Source: Lachnospiraceae bacterium
GTDB taxonomy: Bacteria; Bacillota; Clostridia; Lachnospirales; Lachnospiraceae
Length of the DNA: 60,238 nt
Assembly: GCA_017482205.1 (NCBI GenBank)
Contig: JAFUNK010000006.1
Span: forward strand, 1 to 60,238
Direction of reading: 5' to 3'
The translations under genes and the position numbers were made by a program. The first letter of the stretch is position 1. Each line of letters starts with the position of its first letter. The notes under the pieces are model-generated. The model was not told where the DNA came from. It ran no database searches and was given only the letters and a program-made list of their open reading frames with translations. Shown piece by piece: positions 25,456 to 34,404 of the stretch.

Positions 25456-26244
25456 ATGGCACTGCTACACGTAAATTTTTATTCTGAAGTTTTGCAAATG
25501 TCCGTGAATATGGATGTAATTCTGCCGCAGCAGACCCATTCCCAGATTGGAATGGAGGGGAAACGCCGGGAAGGAAAATATCCCACCATGTATCTGTTAC
25601 ATGGTCTCAGTGATGACCATACCATCTGGCAGCGACGTACATCTATTGAGCGATATGTCAGCGAATTGGGCATTGCGGTAGTAATGCCTACCACACATTT
25701 GGGATTTTATACGGATACTGCTTACGGTATGCCTTATTTTACTTTTATTTCCAAGGAACTGTCTGCCATTTGCAGGGATTTCTTCCCCAATATGTCCGAC
25801 AAGCCTGAGGACACTCTGGCTGCGGGGCTTTCCATGGGTGGGTATGGTGCATGGAAGCTGGCATTGGGGGCACCCGAAACCTTTGGTGCTGCTGCCTCTT
25901 TATCCGGTGCCCTGCATATGGCTGCCAATAAACGTATGCTCACTGAAATGCAGACTGAACGCCGCATTTTCTGGGAAAGCATTTTCGGTGATCCATTACA
26001 TGTGGCAGGCACCAAGAATGATTTAATGTATTTGGCTGAAAATTTAAAAGCCTCCGGCAAACCACTGCCCAAGCTTTTTGCATGGTGCGGTACCGAAGAC
26101 TTTTTGTATGAAGATAATCAATATGCCTGGAATAAGGTTCGTGAACTGGGCTACGATTTATCCTGTTCAGAATCTGAAGGGGACCATACATGGCCCTACT
26201 GGGATATGCATATCCAAGATGTATTGAAATGGTGGTTAGGGTAG
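25456..26244 (+). CDS. Esterase D/FrmB-type alpha/beta hydrolase
   Basis: This 262-aa cytoplasmic alpha/beta hydrolase resembles tributyrin/acetyl esterases. The nucleophile Ser lies in AAGLSMGGYGAW, the oxyanion region in MYLLHGLSDD, the acid in WCGTEDFLYED and the His in EGDHTWPYWD. AGGAGG sits six bases before ATG. It has no signal peptide. In carbohydrate-degrading gut bacteria such enzymes may deacetylate sugar oligomers, but the substrate cannot be read from the sequence. It is monocistronic; the array of hairpins follows its stop. Confidence 0.85.
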   Translation: MALLHVNFYSEVLQMSVNMDVILPQQTHSQIGMEGKRREGKYPTMYLLHGLSDDHTIWQRRTSIERYVSELGIAVVMPTTHLGFYTDTAYGMPYFTFISKELSAICRDFFPNMSDKPEDTLAAGLSMGGYGAWKLALGAPETFGAAASLSGALHMAANKRMLTEMQTERRIFWESIFGDPLHVAGTKNDLMYLAENLKASGKPLPKLFAWCGTEDFLYEDNQYAWNKVRELGYDLSCSESEGDHTWPYWDMHIQDVLKWWLG

Positions 26245-26303
26245 CGATACTAATCCCGAAAAGCGGATTTTGAATGTTGTCGGGTGCTATAAATTGTATT
26301 TAT

Positions 26304-26537
26304 GGGCATAAATGGATTTTTTTCTGCTCCAATGCCCAAAAAATTGTATTTTATGCTTTAAAAAGGAGCCTTTTGGGCATTACAGTGTAAATTTATCGTC
26401 TGATGCCCAAAAAATTGTTAAAATCTGGGCATAAAGCGTACTTCCTTTGCGCTCTATGCCCAAAACCACCAAAATAGCTATAAATCTTTCTTGCTTTTGG
26501 GCATCACCATGAAAAAATGCATTGTATATGCCCAAAA
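26304..26537. repeat. Array of four tandem GGGCAT/ATGCCC hairpins
   Basis: GGGCAT and ATGCCC alternate four times: 26304/26332, 26375/26403, 26427/26456 and 26499/26528. Each pair forms a stem with a 17-23 base loop; pairs 2 and 4 extend to 10 bp (TTTTGGGCAT with ATGCCCAAAA), and pair 3 adds AGCG/CGCT. Units repeat every 71, 52 and 72 bases. Several ATGCCCAAAAAATTGT copies follow the stems. No coding pattern is seen. The array lies between the convergent esterase and anti-sigma genes. Confidence 0.85.
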
Positions 26538-26623
26538 TTTAGTCTACCGAGCACTAAATGTCAGTTAATAGGTGTAATCAGCATGCCGACGCATCACCCT
26601 GCTTCGCGTCGCTCATAATGTAT

Positions 26624-27469
26624 TTATTCTACGCTAAGGATTTCATAGTCCCAGTCTTTACCTACAGTTGCCTGCAAGGTAAAATAATAACTTTCACCTG
26701 TCTGCAGTTCTTGAGATATTGTTTCTCCCTCTGCACCTGTTTCGTCTGCTCCCACGTTTTCTGTGTCCACACTTGTCTCTTCCCAAACCGCAATGTATAT
26801 TGTACCACTTTCATCACTTAGGTAGTAAAAGGTTTTGCCATGGTCATAGACGATTTCATCTACGGTCATAAAGACCGGCTCTTCTGGTTGAACTACTTCT
26901 GACGGCAAACTGTCTGACTGCAAACTGTCTGACTGCAAACTGTCTTCCATAGGGCTTTGACCTGCTTCTCCTACTTCCTGCATGGCAGAATCCATGGTTG
27001 TATCAAACTGTGCGTTTTCATTCTGCACACTTTCGCCTGCTATATTATCCAGCATTTCCTCCGGTGCCGCTGCATCTGCTGCCGGCGGTTCATAATCTGC
27101 CGTCATATCCATACTTGCACTATTGCCTGCCGTATCAGCCGCCGCACAATCGCTTTTTGTTCCGTTCCTACCCTGTGTCATCAAAAACCATGCTCCCGGC
27201 ACCACTAACGCCAGTACCAATATTGCAGCTGCAGCTTTTGCAAACCGGGTAAACCTGATAATTTTCTTTTTAGATGTCTGAGCCGGCATTGCAACTGTCT
27301 GCTGCCGCACCGCATTCCCATCTGATACAATTGGTTGTACTTTTCGGTCTGTCTGTTCCATTTTCTCTGCCAGAGGTGCTTTTTCAGGTAGTACTGCTTC
27401 TATCCGGTTCCACAAATCAGGTATTTCTTCCTGACATGAATTTCTGTATTCAGTTTCCAGCTTCTTCAT
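26624..27469 (-). CDS. Membrane anti-sigma factor-like protein
   Basis: The 281-aa protein has a cytoplasmic N-terminus (EEIPDLWNRIEAVLPEK, an anti-sigma style helix), a membrane segment near residues 82-98 (AAAAILVLALVVPGAWFL) and an external domain of about 180 residues. A direct repeat QSDSLQSDSL reflects duplicated DNA at 26915-26942. Its start overlaps the sigma-factor gene by 20 bases, so the two are coupled. It probably holds the sigma factor inactive until an envelope signal arrives. Confidence 0.8.
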   Translation of the reverse strand: MKKLETEYRNSCQEEIPDLWNRIEAVLPEKAPLAEKMEQTDRKVQPIVSDGNAVRQQTVAMPAQTSKKKIIRFTRFAKAAAAILVLALVVPGAWFLMTQGRNGTKSDCAAADTAGNSASMDMTADYEPPAADAAAPEEMLDNIAGESVQNENAQFDTTMDSAMQEVGEAGQSPMEDSLQSDSLQSDSLPSEVVQPEEPVFMTVDEIVYDHGKTFYYLSDESGTIYIAVWEETSVDTENVGADETGAEGETISQELQTGESYYFTLQATVGKDWDYEILSVE

Positions 27470-28040
27470 ACCCGCACCTCCTTAATGTTTTTATTGCCTG
27501 CCGATACCGCCATGCTACTGTTCCCATGGGTTCTTCTAAAATATCCGCAATCTCCTGAAAGGTCATCTGTCCCATAATCTTCATGTGCACGACCCTGCGC
27601 TCAGATTCTTTTAACAGTGCCAAAGCCTCTTTTATAGTCATGTCGGCTATAACTTGTTCTTCTACACTATTGCTTTTTTCTCCCGCCTGTATCATTTCTG
27701 CTTTTTTGCCCGCACTTACCCCTCCGGTATCTTCCTCTCTGTTTTCCGAAAAATCTACCGGTTCTTCACGCTTACGTTTTCTGATATAATCAATTGCCAT
27801 ATTGCGGGCAATGGTTGCCATCCAGCCCTTGTGACCGCTGCCGGGCTTATAGGTCTCGGACTTTTCCCAAAGGCGGATAAAAAAGTCACTGGTAATATCC
27901 TCCGCTTCTTCTTTATTTGCCAGAAGCCCACGCACAATACCGTATATGTAAGAAATATATTCTTCATACACTTCCCTAAGCCCGTCCTTGTCACCATTGT
28001 TCATGGCAACAATACATGCTTCAAATTTCCCCTCCGTCAC
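27450..28040 (-). CDS. ECF-type RNA polymerase sigma factor
   Basis: The 196-aa protein has region 2 (EEAEDITSDFFIRLW and MATIARNMAIDYIRKRKRE) and region 4 (LLKESERRVVHMKIMGQMTF, IADILEEPMGTVAWRYRQA). A charged linker of about 35 residues separates them. It recruits core RNA polymerase to envelope-stress type promoters. The anti-sigma gene follows with overlap. Targets cannot be read from this window. Confidence 0.9.
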   Translation of the reverse strand: MTEGKFEACIVAMNNGDKDGLREVYEEYISYIYGIVRGLLANKEEAEDITSDFFIRLWEKSETYKPGSGHKGWMATIARNMAIDYIRKRKREEPVDFSENREEDTGGVSAGKKAEMIQAGEKSNSVEEQVIADMTIKEALALLKESERRVVHMKIMGQMTFQEIADILEEPMGTVAWRYRQAIKTLRRCGYEEAGN

Positions 28041-28181
28041 GGTTCTTCCTTTCCGAATCCTTTACCGTATCTCTCCGACTTCGGTATCCACTATGGATAC
28101 GCATACAAGGATTCTTTTTTATGGTAAAATTTTATGTTAAAATACAAAATTCCTACTTTCAGGTGCATCATAAACCAACTG

Positions 28182-28567
28182 TCAGTCTGCTATGTATTCT
28201 TTCAATTCTGCTTCCACCAGTGCCAGGGATTCCGACAACATCTGCATCTGGCGAGAAAGTTCTGCTTTATTTGTACGTTCTTTTTTATAACAAATGCGGT
28301 GCTCCATACTGGACCAGAAGTCCATGGAAAGCGTGCGGAACTGCACTTCCACAGGATAATATTCCATGGCATCCAATGTATGCAGGGGTACACCGAATAC
28401 TATGTGGTAGCTACGATACCCACTGGCTTTCGGATTGTTGATATAATCTTTTTCTTTAATCACAATCAAATCGCTCTGCCACTTCAGTGCCTCCAGCATC
28501 CCCCTAAAAGGAGTCTGGTTGCATCTTCGTAAGGCCTTATCAGTTCATGGTACTGTTCGTTTGTCAT
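28182..28567 (-). pseudogene. Broken small alarmone synthetase (RelQ/RelP-like)
   Basis: From ATG 28567 (after AAAGGAAAGAGCAAAC) the frame reads MTNEQYHELIRPYEDATRLL, the usual N-terminus of RelQ-type (p)ppGpp synthetases, then hits a stop. From 28499 a second frame reads KEKDYINNPKASGYRSYH, EVQFRTLSMDFWSSMEH and YKKE, the C-terminal half of the synthetase domain. About 100 residues between them, including the R-x-K-x-x-x-S and D-x-x-G-x-R motifs, are missing and the frames differ by 2. Internal deletion has inactivated it; the C-terminal 105 aa could still be translated but cannot be catalytic. Confidence 0.85.
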
Positions 28568-28667
28568 TTATTGTTTGCTCTTTCCTTTCTTTGTTCAAAC
28601 CGTCTTTTTATAAGTATGTTTGAACTGCCCATTTCCAGTTCTGTCAATTAAAAATACATTTCCACCG

Positions 28668-29336
28668 TTACAGGCAGCACATTCCTCCACCGCCGCAGCA
28701 GAGATTACAGAACATATTTACCAGACAGAGTTTCATACAGAAATTGTCATTGCCATATCCATTTCCGAATGGTGCACTTCGTTCTCTGTACCACGCCGCA
28801 CCGGATTCCATGCGGCTTAGCATTTCCCGGTACTCCCAGTTGTCCGGTTCCATCCGCACTGCGGCATTAGCATGTTCCTTGGCAATTACATTGTTTCCCA
28901 ACGCCCAGTTAGCCATTGCACTATAATAATACCACTGTGCATTTCGTTCTGTCATCTGATTTAATACATTTATTGCCTCTTTATAATAACCTGCCCGTAT
29001 ATAAGAAGCCGCGGAACGCATATAATCCGGTCCGCTCTCACTGCTTCTTCTCTCTCCATATGAATACCTTTCACCAAAACCTCCAAAGCCGCCAAAACCA
29101 CTATATCCGCTGCTTTGCCTGTAATCGGTGGTGTCGTCACCCTTGCCGTTTTTTACTTTCATAATATCATCATAAGCACGCTGCACTTCTTTAAATTTTT
29201 CCTCTGCCTGTGCTTTATTGGGGTTATTTACATTGGCATCCGGGTGATATCTGCGGCTTAAGTTTCGATATGCTTTTTTAATTTCTTCATCGGTGGCCTC
29301 CCGGGATATTCCCAGCACCTGATAGGGGTCTCTCAT
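28668..29336 (-). CDS. J-domain (DnaJ-like) protein with Cys-rich tail
   Basis: The 222-aa protein has an N-terminal J domain (residues 3-70) with the HPD loop ([12 protein letters not shown]), a Gly/Ser/Tyr-rich spacer, TPR-like helices ([34 protein letters not shown]) and a Cys-rich end ([16 protein letters not shown]). It stimulates an Hsp70 partner, likely at a membrane or for metal-linked clients. The DUF5685 and zinc-ribbon genes lie just upstream in the same direction, a grouping seen in related Clostridia. Confidence 0.9.
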   Translation of the reverse strand: MRDPYQVLGISREATDEEIKKAYRNLSRRYHPDANVNNPNKAQAEEKFKEVQRAYDDIMKVKNGKGDDTTDYRQSSGYSGFGGFGGFGERYSYGERRSSESGPDYMRSAASYIRAGYYKEAINVLNQMTERNAQWYYYSAMANWALGNNVIAKEHANAAVRMEPDNWEYREMLSRMESGAAWYRERSAPFGNGYGNDNFCMKLCLVNMFCNLCCGGGGMCCL

Positions 29337-29369
29337 CTTTCCTCACATTCCGTCGCTGTGCCCTGATTT

Positions 29370-30221
29370 TTAATCCTGCACTGCCTGCGACTTTTCTTTA
29401 CTATTTCTTTTAGCCCGGATATTTTCAAATCTTACCCACACACCGGAATATAGGATATTTCTCAGAATATCCACATTTTCTAAAATTGGCAGTTTTTCAA
29501 ATTCTCTGGAGCATTCTGCTATCATCATAGTCAATATCTGTCTGCATTCTTCTTCAAATTCTGTGCTGTCATACAGTTTGTAAAGAGGATTGTAACGACC
29601 TTTCTTTTTGTCTTCTTCAATATCCTCGTAGGCATCCAGAATATAAATAAATTTTCCCAGATAAAATCCCATGCGGGAAAGTACCATTGCCCATTCATCT
29701 TCTTTTGCGACTAAAATATCTGCCATGATTCTGCCAAAGAAGCCTGCCATTTCATCTACATTGTCACTCCCTGCTTCTTCACCACGGGACAACTGTTCCA
29801 TTGCCTCTGCTATACGCTTGGTCTTTTCTGGATATTTCTCCACAATACCTTTATTTTTCTTTGTCAGCATACCCAACATACATTTTGCGGTCAGCTTTTT
29901 TTCATCATTCCAGTCGTCCCTGCATTTATAACAAGTCATCAGTACTGACATATCCGCCACATACTCTGCATATTCATTCTGCCGCATGTGCCGTTTTTCC
30001 AATGGGTGCAGAACACATTTACAGGGGCTGTATACTGTCTGTGGCTCATAAAGTCCGGTCAACAACATATATACAAAAGTCATGTCATAGGTCAATGCCA
30101 GTCTGGACACGTTCCCGCCACGCTCTTTTAATTTTTTACACAATCCGCAGTAAAAAGACTGATAAACATCAAACTCTTTAAATTTCAGTTCCGCTTTATT
30201 CACTACTACATATCCAAACAC
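29370..30221 (-). CDS. DUF5685 family protein
   Basis: This 283-aa protein has the DUF5685 pattern: an N-terminal FGYVVVNKAELKFKEFDVYQ, a FYCGLCKKL Cys pair, CKCVLHPLEKR and VLMTCYKCRDDW, suggesting metal binding. The rest is helical. A GTG start at 30221 follows GGAGGAGTCGTT. Its function is unknown. It is 33 bases from the J-domain gene and 16 from the zinc-ribbon gene, so the three likely form one operon. Confidence 0.78.
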   Translation of the reverse strand: MFGYVVVNKAELKFKEFDVYQSFYCGLCKKLKERGGNVSRLALTYDMTFVYMLLTGLYEPQTVYSPCKCVLHPLEKRHMRQNEYAEYVADMSVLMTCYKCRDDWNDEKKLTAKCMLGMLTKKNKGIVEKYPEKTKRIAEAMEQLSRGEEAGSDNVDEMAGFFGRIMADILVAKEDEWAMVLSRMGFYLGKFIYILDAYEDIEEDKKKGRYNPLYKLYDSTEFEEECRQILTMMIAECSREFEKLPILENVDILRNILYSGVWVRFENIRAKRNSKEKSQAVQD

Positions 30222-30237
30222 AACGACTCCTCCGTTA

Positions 30238-30633
30238 TCAGGTTTTCCCACAAAAGAGAGTCTGGCACTTCTTGCAACGGATTTCTACCCTGCCATGCCC
30301 TCTGGGGATTCGTAATTTCTGGTTACAGGAAGGACACTTAAAAATCTTGTACTGCTTACGCTGCGTGACCTCTTTCTTCCACGTTGCGGGACCATTTTTT
30401 ATCTTTGCAAGAAATCTTTCATAACTGCAAAGTTCCCGATATCGCTTTGTGGTGTTTTTTGAAAAAATACGAAAATAGCTGTAGATAAAAAGCACCAGCG
30501 AAAATAAATATAACAGACTTCCGCCAAAAAACATGGACAGCAGACCTAAAATCAAACCTGCCCACACCAAATGCTTTGATAATTTGTCCACTCCGTATCT
30601 GCCATACATAAACCTGATAAATTTTTGTTTCAT
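30238..30633 (-). CDS. Membrane-anchored zinc-ribbon protein
   Basis: The 131-aa protein has two close membrane helices (about 20-57, LVWAGLILGLLSMFFGG and LLYLFSLVLFIYSYF) and a C-terminal zinc ribbon (FKCPSCNQKLRIPRG, then IRCKKCQTLF). It is the first gene of the DUF5685/J-domain operon. The ribbon faces the cytoplasm if the N-terminus is inside. Role unknown. Confidence 0.78.
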   Translation of the reverse strand: MKQKFIRFMYGRYGVDKLSKHLVWAGLILGLLSMFFGGSLLYLFSLVLFIYSYFRIFSKNTTKRYRELCSYERFLAKIKNGPATWKKEVTQRKQYKIFKCPSCNQKLRIPRGHGRVEIRCKKCQTLFCGKT

Positions 30634-30815
30634 AATTTTCTCTCCATTCCCATGAAATCATTTTAGTTGTCAACACTCCAAAATGATTCCTATTTGCTCC
30701 TATCTTACCACTAAATTGTGAACGGGGTATGAGCGTTTTATAAAACTCCGGTTATTTTTATTAAAAAGATATGAAATATACGTAAATAAAGAATATGTAT
30801 TTATCACTCAACTAA

Positions 30816-30849
30816 AAAATAGTCCACAGATATTTCCATGGACTATTTT
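30816..30849. terminator. Terminator of the GGDEF gene
   Basis: Perfect 11-bp arms AAAATAGTCCA (30816-30826) and TGGACTATTTT (30839-30849) with a 12-nt loop; the minus strand continues TTTTTTAGTTG after the stem. Confidence 0.85.
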
Positions 30850-30856
30850 CTCACAC

Positions 30857-31753
30857 CTATTCATTTTCTTGTGATGACTGTGCTTTTTTTCGCTCACGCT
30901 TATTTTCATACATTCTTTCATCAGCTATCTTTAGCATCCCTTCATAATCCGCCCGTTCTTCTATCATACATGCGCCAAAGGAAAACCTGAGCGGCACTCT
31001 GATATCGTCTCCCAGACAGGCAGTTCCGTTATCCTGAATATAGTGAAGTGCCTTGATTGTATGTAACAGTTCATCCTCCGTATCATGATGATACAGAAAA
31101 AGGATAAATCCATCCCCTCCGAATCTGGCTGCCATACTTCCCCTCGTTCCGAAGCCCTTCAGTACCTCTGCAATTTTCTTTAAATACAAATCACCCTTAC
31201 TGTGACCATATTTGTCATTGATTATCTTCAAACCGTCGGCATCCACAAAAATAAATGCTCCCAAACCCAGTTCTTTTGGGTTTTCAAGCAATGGGAGTAA
31301 AAGGTTCTCCAATCCCCGACGATTATACAGTCCGGTCAGAGAATCCACATCTCTTTCTGCTTCCAGTTGCCTGCGCTTATTGATTTCTTCCGTAACCTCC
31401 ATTACTACGCCCAGGATATCATCATTTTTCGTTACCTCTTCAATTTTTATGTATCTTTTTGTATCTTTCTCCAGGCAGAATACATCCTTCTCTCCCGGCA
31501 CCGGAGTTTCACGTACCTCATCCAAAAATGCTTTAAACAATTTATAATCTGCCGAATCCTTTTTGTCCTGTAAGGAATCCAAACCCAGCACTCTTGCTAC
31601 ATTCTCCGTAAAACAAACTGTTTCCATATTGGCATTGTATTCATACACACCGATATGCATATTTGTTTTGTTCAATACATAGGCGATTTTATCAATATCC
31701 TCAACAATATCCTGTTTTTTATACAGTGCGTTTGTTTCCCTGCTCTTTTGCAT
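30857..31753 (-). CDS. GGDEF domain protein with degenerate GGDGF site
   Basis: The 298-aa protein has a PAS-like N-terminal part (IGVYEYNANMETVCFTENVA) and a C-terminal GGDEF domain (DSLTGLYNRRGLE, FVDADGLKIINDKYGH). The signature reads RFGGDGF, with Gly where the catalytic Glu belongs, so cyclic-di-GMP synthesis is doubtful; it may bind nucleotide or act as a sensor. The ATG at 31753 follows GGGGAGAATATAGG and is preferred over one 40 codons upstream. It is monocistronic, divergent from the XRE gene. Confidence 0.82.
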   Translation of the reverse strand: MQKSRETNALYKKQDIVEDIDKIAYVLNKTNMHIGVYEYNANMETVCFTENVARVLGLDSLQDKKDSADYKLFKAFLDEVRETPVPGEKDVFCLEKDTKRYIKIEEVTKNDDILGVVMEVTEEINKRRQLEAERDVDSLTGLYNRRGLENLLLPLLENPKELGLGAFIFVDADGLKIINDKYGHSKGDLYLKKIAEVLKGFGTRGSMAARFGGDGFILFLYHHDTEDELLHTIKALHYIQDNGTACLGDDIRVPLRFSFGACMIEERADYEGMLKIADERMYENKRERKKAQSSQENE

Positions 31754-31955
31754 CCTATATTCTCCCCAACAACATTCCGGCTTTATTTCTTTGCTGTTTT
31801 TTGCCAATAGTTTATTTTCTGTGTTCTTGTTTATACTAATAAATACTTTATCACATCCGCATTTATTTTTCAACTGAGTTGTATTTTATATCTCGATTAA
31901 GTTCTATTTTTATACTTCATTGAGTTATAAAATAACACTCAAAGGTGGTGATACT

Positions 31956-32258
31956 ATGAATGTGACTCAAAAAATCAGACAACTTGCTGCTTCGCGTAAC
32001 TGGACCGAATATCGTTTAGTCAAAGAATCCGGCTTACCGGCTTCCACCATTGCCAATATTTACCACCGCAATACGATTCCCAGCATTCCTACTTTAGAAA
32101 TCATTTGCAGCACATTCGGCATTACTCTTTCCCAGTTTTTCAGCGAAAATGATTTGATAGCACTTTCTAATGAACAGGAAATATTATTAGAGCAATGGGC
32201 TTTGGTTTCGCCCAATCAACGTAAGATTTTATTGGATTTATTAAAATCAATGCATTAA
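31956..32258 (+). CDS. Small XRE-family regulator
   Basis: The 100-aa protein is mostly an HTH domain (residues 4-65: LAASRNWTEYRLVKESGLPA, STIANIYHRNTIPS, LEIICSTFGITLSQFF) with a short helical tail. ATG at 31956 follows AAAGGTGGTGATACT. Such stand-alone Cro/CI-like proteins control nearby genes; the divergent GGDEF gene is a candidate. Confidence 0.82.
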   Translation: MNVTQKIRQLAASRNWTEYRLVKESGLPASTIANIYHRNTIPSIPTLEIICSTFGITLSQFFSENDLIALSNEQEILLEQWALVSPNQRKILLDLLKSMH

Positions 32259-32331
32259 AAAAGAGACCCTTTAAACTAAAGTGTGTGCAAAAGTTTGACT
32301 TTTGATGGCTTTAGATTAAAGGGTCTCTTTT
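32259..32331. terminator. Two-way terminator between XRE and epimerase genes
   Basis: Perfect 16-bp arms AAAAGAGACCCTTTAA (32259-32274) and TTAAAGGGTCTCTTTT (32316-32331) flank a 41-base loop. Convergent genes end on both sides. Confidence 0.88.
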
Positions 32332-32345
32332 GATTTTTCGGCACA

Positions 32346-33218
32346 TTATACTTCTATGCTGTATTCTGCTTCAAATACTTCACCGGCTTTTAAGGTGTTT
32401 CCCCATTCACGCTCTGCGAGAGTTCCTGCAAAATCCACCTTGTCGCATCTGCCGTACCAAGGTTCAATGCAGATAAAGGGTGCATTCTTTCCGGGAGGGG
32501 TCCAAACACCAAATAAAGGTGCGGTAAAGTTTACCGTCAGGTAAGGCTTTTTGTCTGCATCCAAAAGGGCAACTTTGCCGGTCTGGTTATTTTCAATAAT
32601 CAGGGCATCATCCGCAAATACTTCTTCGGTAACCGGTAAAATACTGCCTTCTTCCAAAGGAATTTCTACCACAACATCACTTGCCAGTCCGCCTGCGAGT
32701 TTGCGGGCTTTGATACTGTTTACACCCTCGAAACTGATGTAACAGGTAATCTTGTCTGCCTCTCTTAAAGGAGCCAAGAATGCAGGGTGTCCGCCGATGG
32801 AAAAATGCATATCGTTCTCGGCAGGATTAGTTACACGCCACAATACCTTTACACTGCGACCGTTGATTTGATATCCAAGCTCTAAAAGGAATGCAAAGGG
32901 ATATTTCTCTTTGGTTGTCTCGTTATCTCTCAAAGAAAACCACAAGGTATCTTCGGTCTGCTCTTTTAAATCAAATTCCATATCTCTGGCAAAACCGTGC
33001 TGGGACATCTTGTATACTTTGTCCTCATAACGGCTTTCGCTGTCCTTGTAGCTGCCTACTACCGGGAACAGTACCGGGGATACTCTGCCCCAGAACGTGG
33101 GGTCTGCATTCCACATATAGTCCTTGCCGGTTTTTACATCGGTGATAGCACGTAACTCCGCTCCGTGAGAATCCACTTTTATTTGGATTTCTTCGTTTTT
33201 TAAAATATATTCAGCCAT
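32346..33218 (-). CDS. Aldose 1-epimerase-family protein (LacX-like)
   Basis: The 290-aa protein has the galactose-mutarotase beta-sandwich pattern of the LacX-like branch: DSHGAELRAI, SPVLFPVVGSY, SQHGFARDMEF and FSIGGHPAFLAP. These interconvert alpha and beta anomers of a sugar or sugar phosphate in the cytoplasm. It follows manA by 84 bases and is last in the sugar cluster. The exact sugar is unknown. Confidence 0.85.
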   Translation of the reverse strand: MAEYILKNEEIQIKVDSHGAELRAITDVKTGKDYMWNADPTFWGRVSPVLFPVVGSYKDSESRYEDKVYKMSQHGFARDMEFDLKEQTEDTLWFSLRDNETTKEKYPFAFLLELGYQINGRSVKVLWRVTNPAENDMHFSIGGHPAFLAPLREADKITCYISFEGVNSIKARKLAGGLASDVVVEIPLEEGSILPVTEEVFADDALIIENNQTGKVALLDADKKPYLTVNFTAPLFGVWTPPGKNAPFICIEPWYGRCDKVDFAGTLAEREWGNTLKAGEVFEAEYSIEV

Positions 33219-33302
33219 TTTTGCTCCTTTTCTTGTGGTGGCGTACAGGTCTCATTTACCGCCTTCACCAGCCATATTTGCGTTCCCTCATGCAATTGCA
33301 AT

Positions 33303-34241
33303 CTATACAGTAGATAAAATCAATTCCATGCTGCCTTCAAATACTGCTTCGCCGTAGCCTGCAGGCAGGATAAAGTGGTCGCCCTTATTTACGGGAGTAC
33401 CATCTACGCTTCCTTTACCTTCCAATACGCTTGCCAGTAAGAAGGGATACTTCTGGTCTACTACTACTTTGTCGGTAACATTCATTTTCCATACAGTGTA
33501 GAAATCGCAGGAAATCAGCTGGTTCATGGTATTGTCAGCCAGTCCGTCGGTGTGACTTAATGCATCCTTGTCTGCATTGTCGGGTACAGTGATAACATCG
33601 ATACTCTGCTGTACATGTAAGGGTCTTTCCTTACCGTCCACCAGACGACCATAGTCGTATACACGGTAGGTAATATCGCTACTCTGCTGGGTTTCTAAGA
33701 TAGTAAATCCACCCTTAATTGCATGAACTGTACCGGGCACAATCTGTAAAAAGTCCCCTTTATGTACAGGCACGTTTTTAATCAATTCTTCATAACGGCC
33801 TTCGTGAATCATGTCTTTTAATTCATCTCTGGTAGTCGCGTTGTGACCGATAACCAGACTTGCATCTTCGGGACAGTCCATTACATACCAGCATTCGGTC
33901 TTGCCGTAAGGGCAGCTTTCATGCTCTTTTACGTAAGCATCATCAGGATGCACCTGAATACTTAAATTCTGCTTTGCATCAATAATCTTGATAAGCAGGG
34001 GGAACTCTTCTGCGGTAATACCGCCGAAAAGTTCTCTGTTTTCTGCATATAAAGCAGATAAGGTCTTGCCTGCATAAGTACCGTTTTTAATTTCACAGTC
34101 TCCGTTGGGATGGGCACTGATACCCCAGCATTCACCGGTAGAATCGCCTGCGCCCTCGTAACCGAATTCATCACGTAATTTGTTACCGCCCCATACTACA
34201 TCTTTTAACTGAGGCTTTAAAAAAAGAATTTCTTTACTCAT
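33303..34241 (-). CDS. manA: Mannose-6-phosphate isomerase, class I
   Basis: The 312-aa protein is a type I phosphomannose isomerase that interconverts mannose-6-P and fructose-6-P. Zinc-site and family motifs are visible: LSIQVHPDDAYVKEHE, KTECWYVMD, PGTVHAIKGG and EtQQSSDITYRVYDYGR. I prefer ATG at 34241 (MSKEILFLKPQ) on family length; an ATG at 34253 is possible, and neither has an ideal ribosome site. It would use mannose-derived sugars from the PTS or from the GH130 product after conversion. Confidence 0.92.
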   Translation of the reverse strand: MSKEILFLKPQLKDVVWGGNKLRDEFGYEGAGDSTGECWGISAHPNGDCEIKNGTYAGKTLSALYAENRELFGGITAEEFPLLIKIIDAKQNLSIQVHPDDAYVKEHESCPYGKTECWYVMDCPEDASLVIGHNATTRDELKDMIHEGRYEELIKNVPVHKGDFLQIVPGTVHAIKGGFTILETQQSSDITYRVYDYGRLVDGKERPLHVQQSIDVITVPDNADKDALSHTDGLADNTMNQLISCDFYTVWKMNVTDKVVVDQKYPFLLASVLEGKGSVDGTPVNKGDHFILPAGYGEAVFEGSMELILSTV

Positions 34242-34404
34242 TCCAAATACCATACCTTTCTATGTAATTCCCTTCCGCATACTATCGAAAGGGAGGTTTG
34301 TTTTTATTATATACATATCAGGGGGCAAAATCCAGTGTTTATTGTAGAAAACTGTGCCTGTTTTGGTTTGCTACAGACAGGCTTTTGCCGTCACTACTTA
34401 CTTT

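Noticed and set aside
26304-26537. Possible CRISPR array
   Set aside because: The repeated unit is only 6-10 bases and alternates in orientation, with uneven spacing and no cas genes.
34264-34330. TATAAT-containing promoter upstream of manA
   Set aside because: A TATAAT is present on the minus strand but no -35 at proper spacing could be found, so I did not list it.
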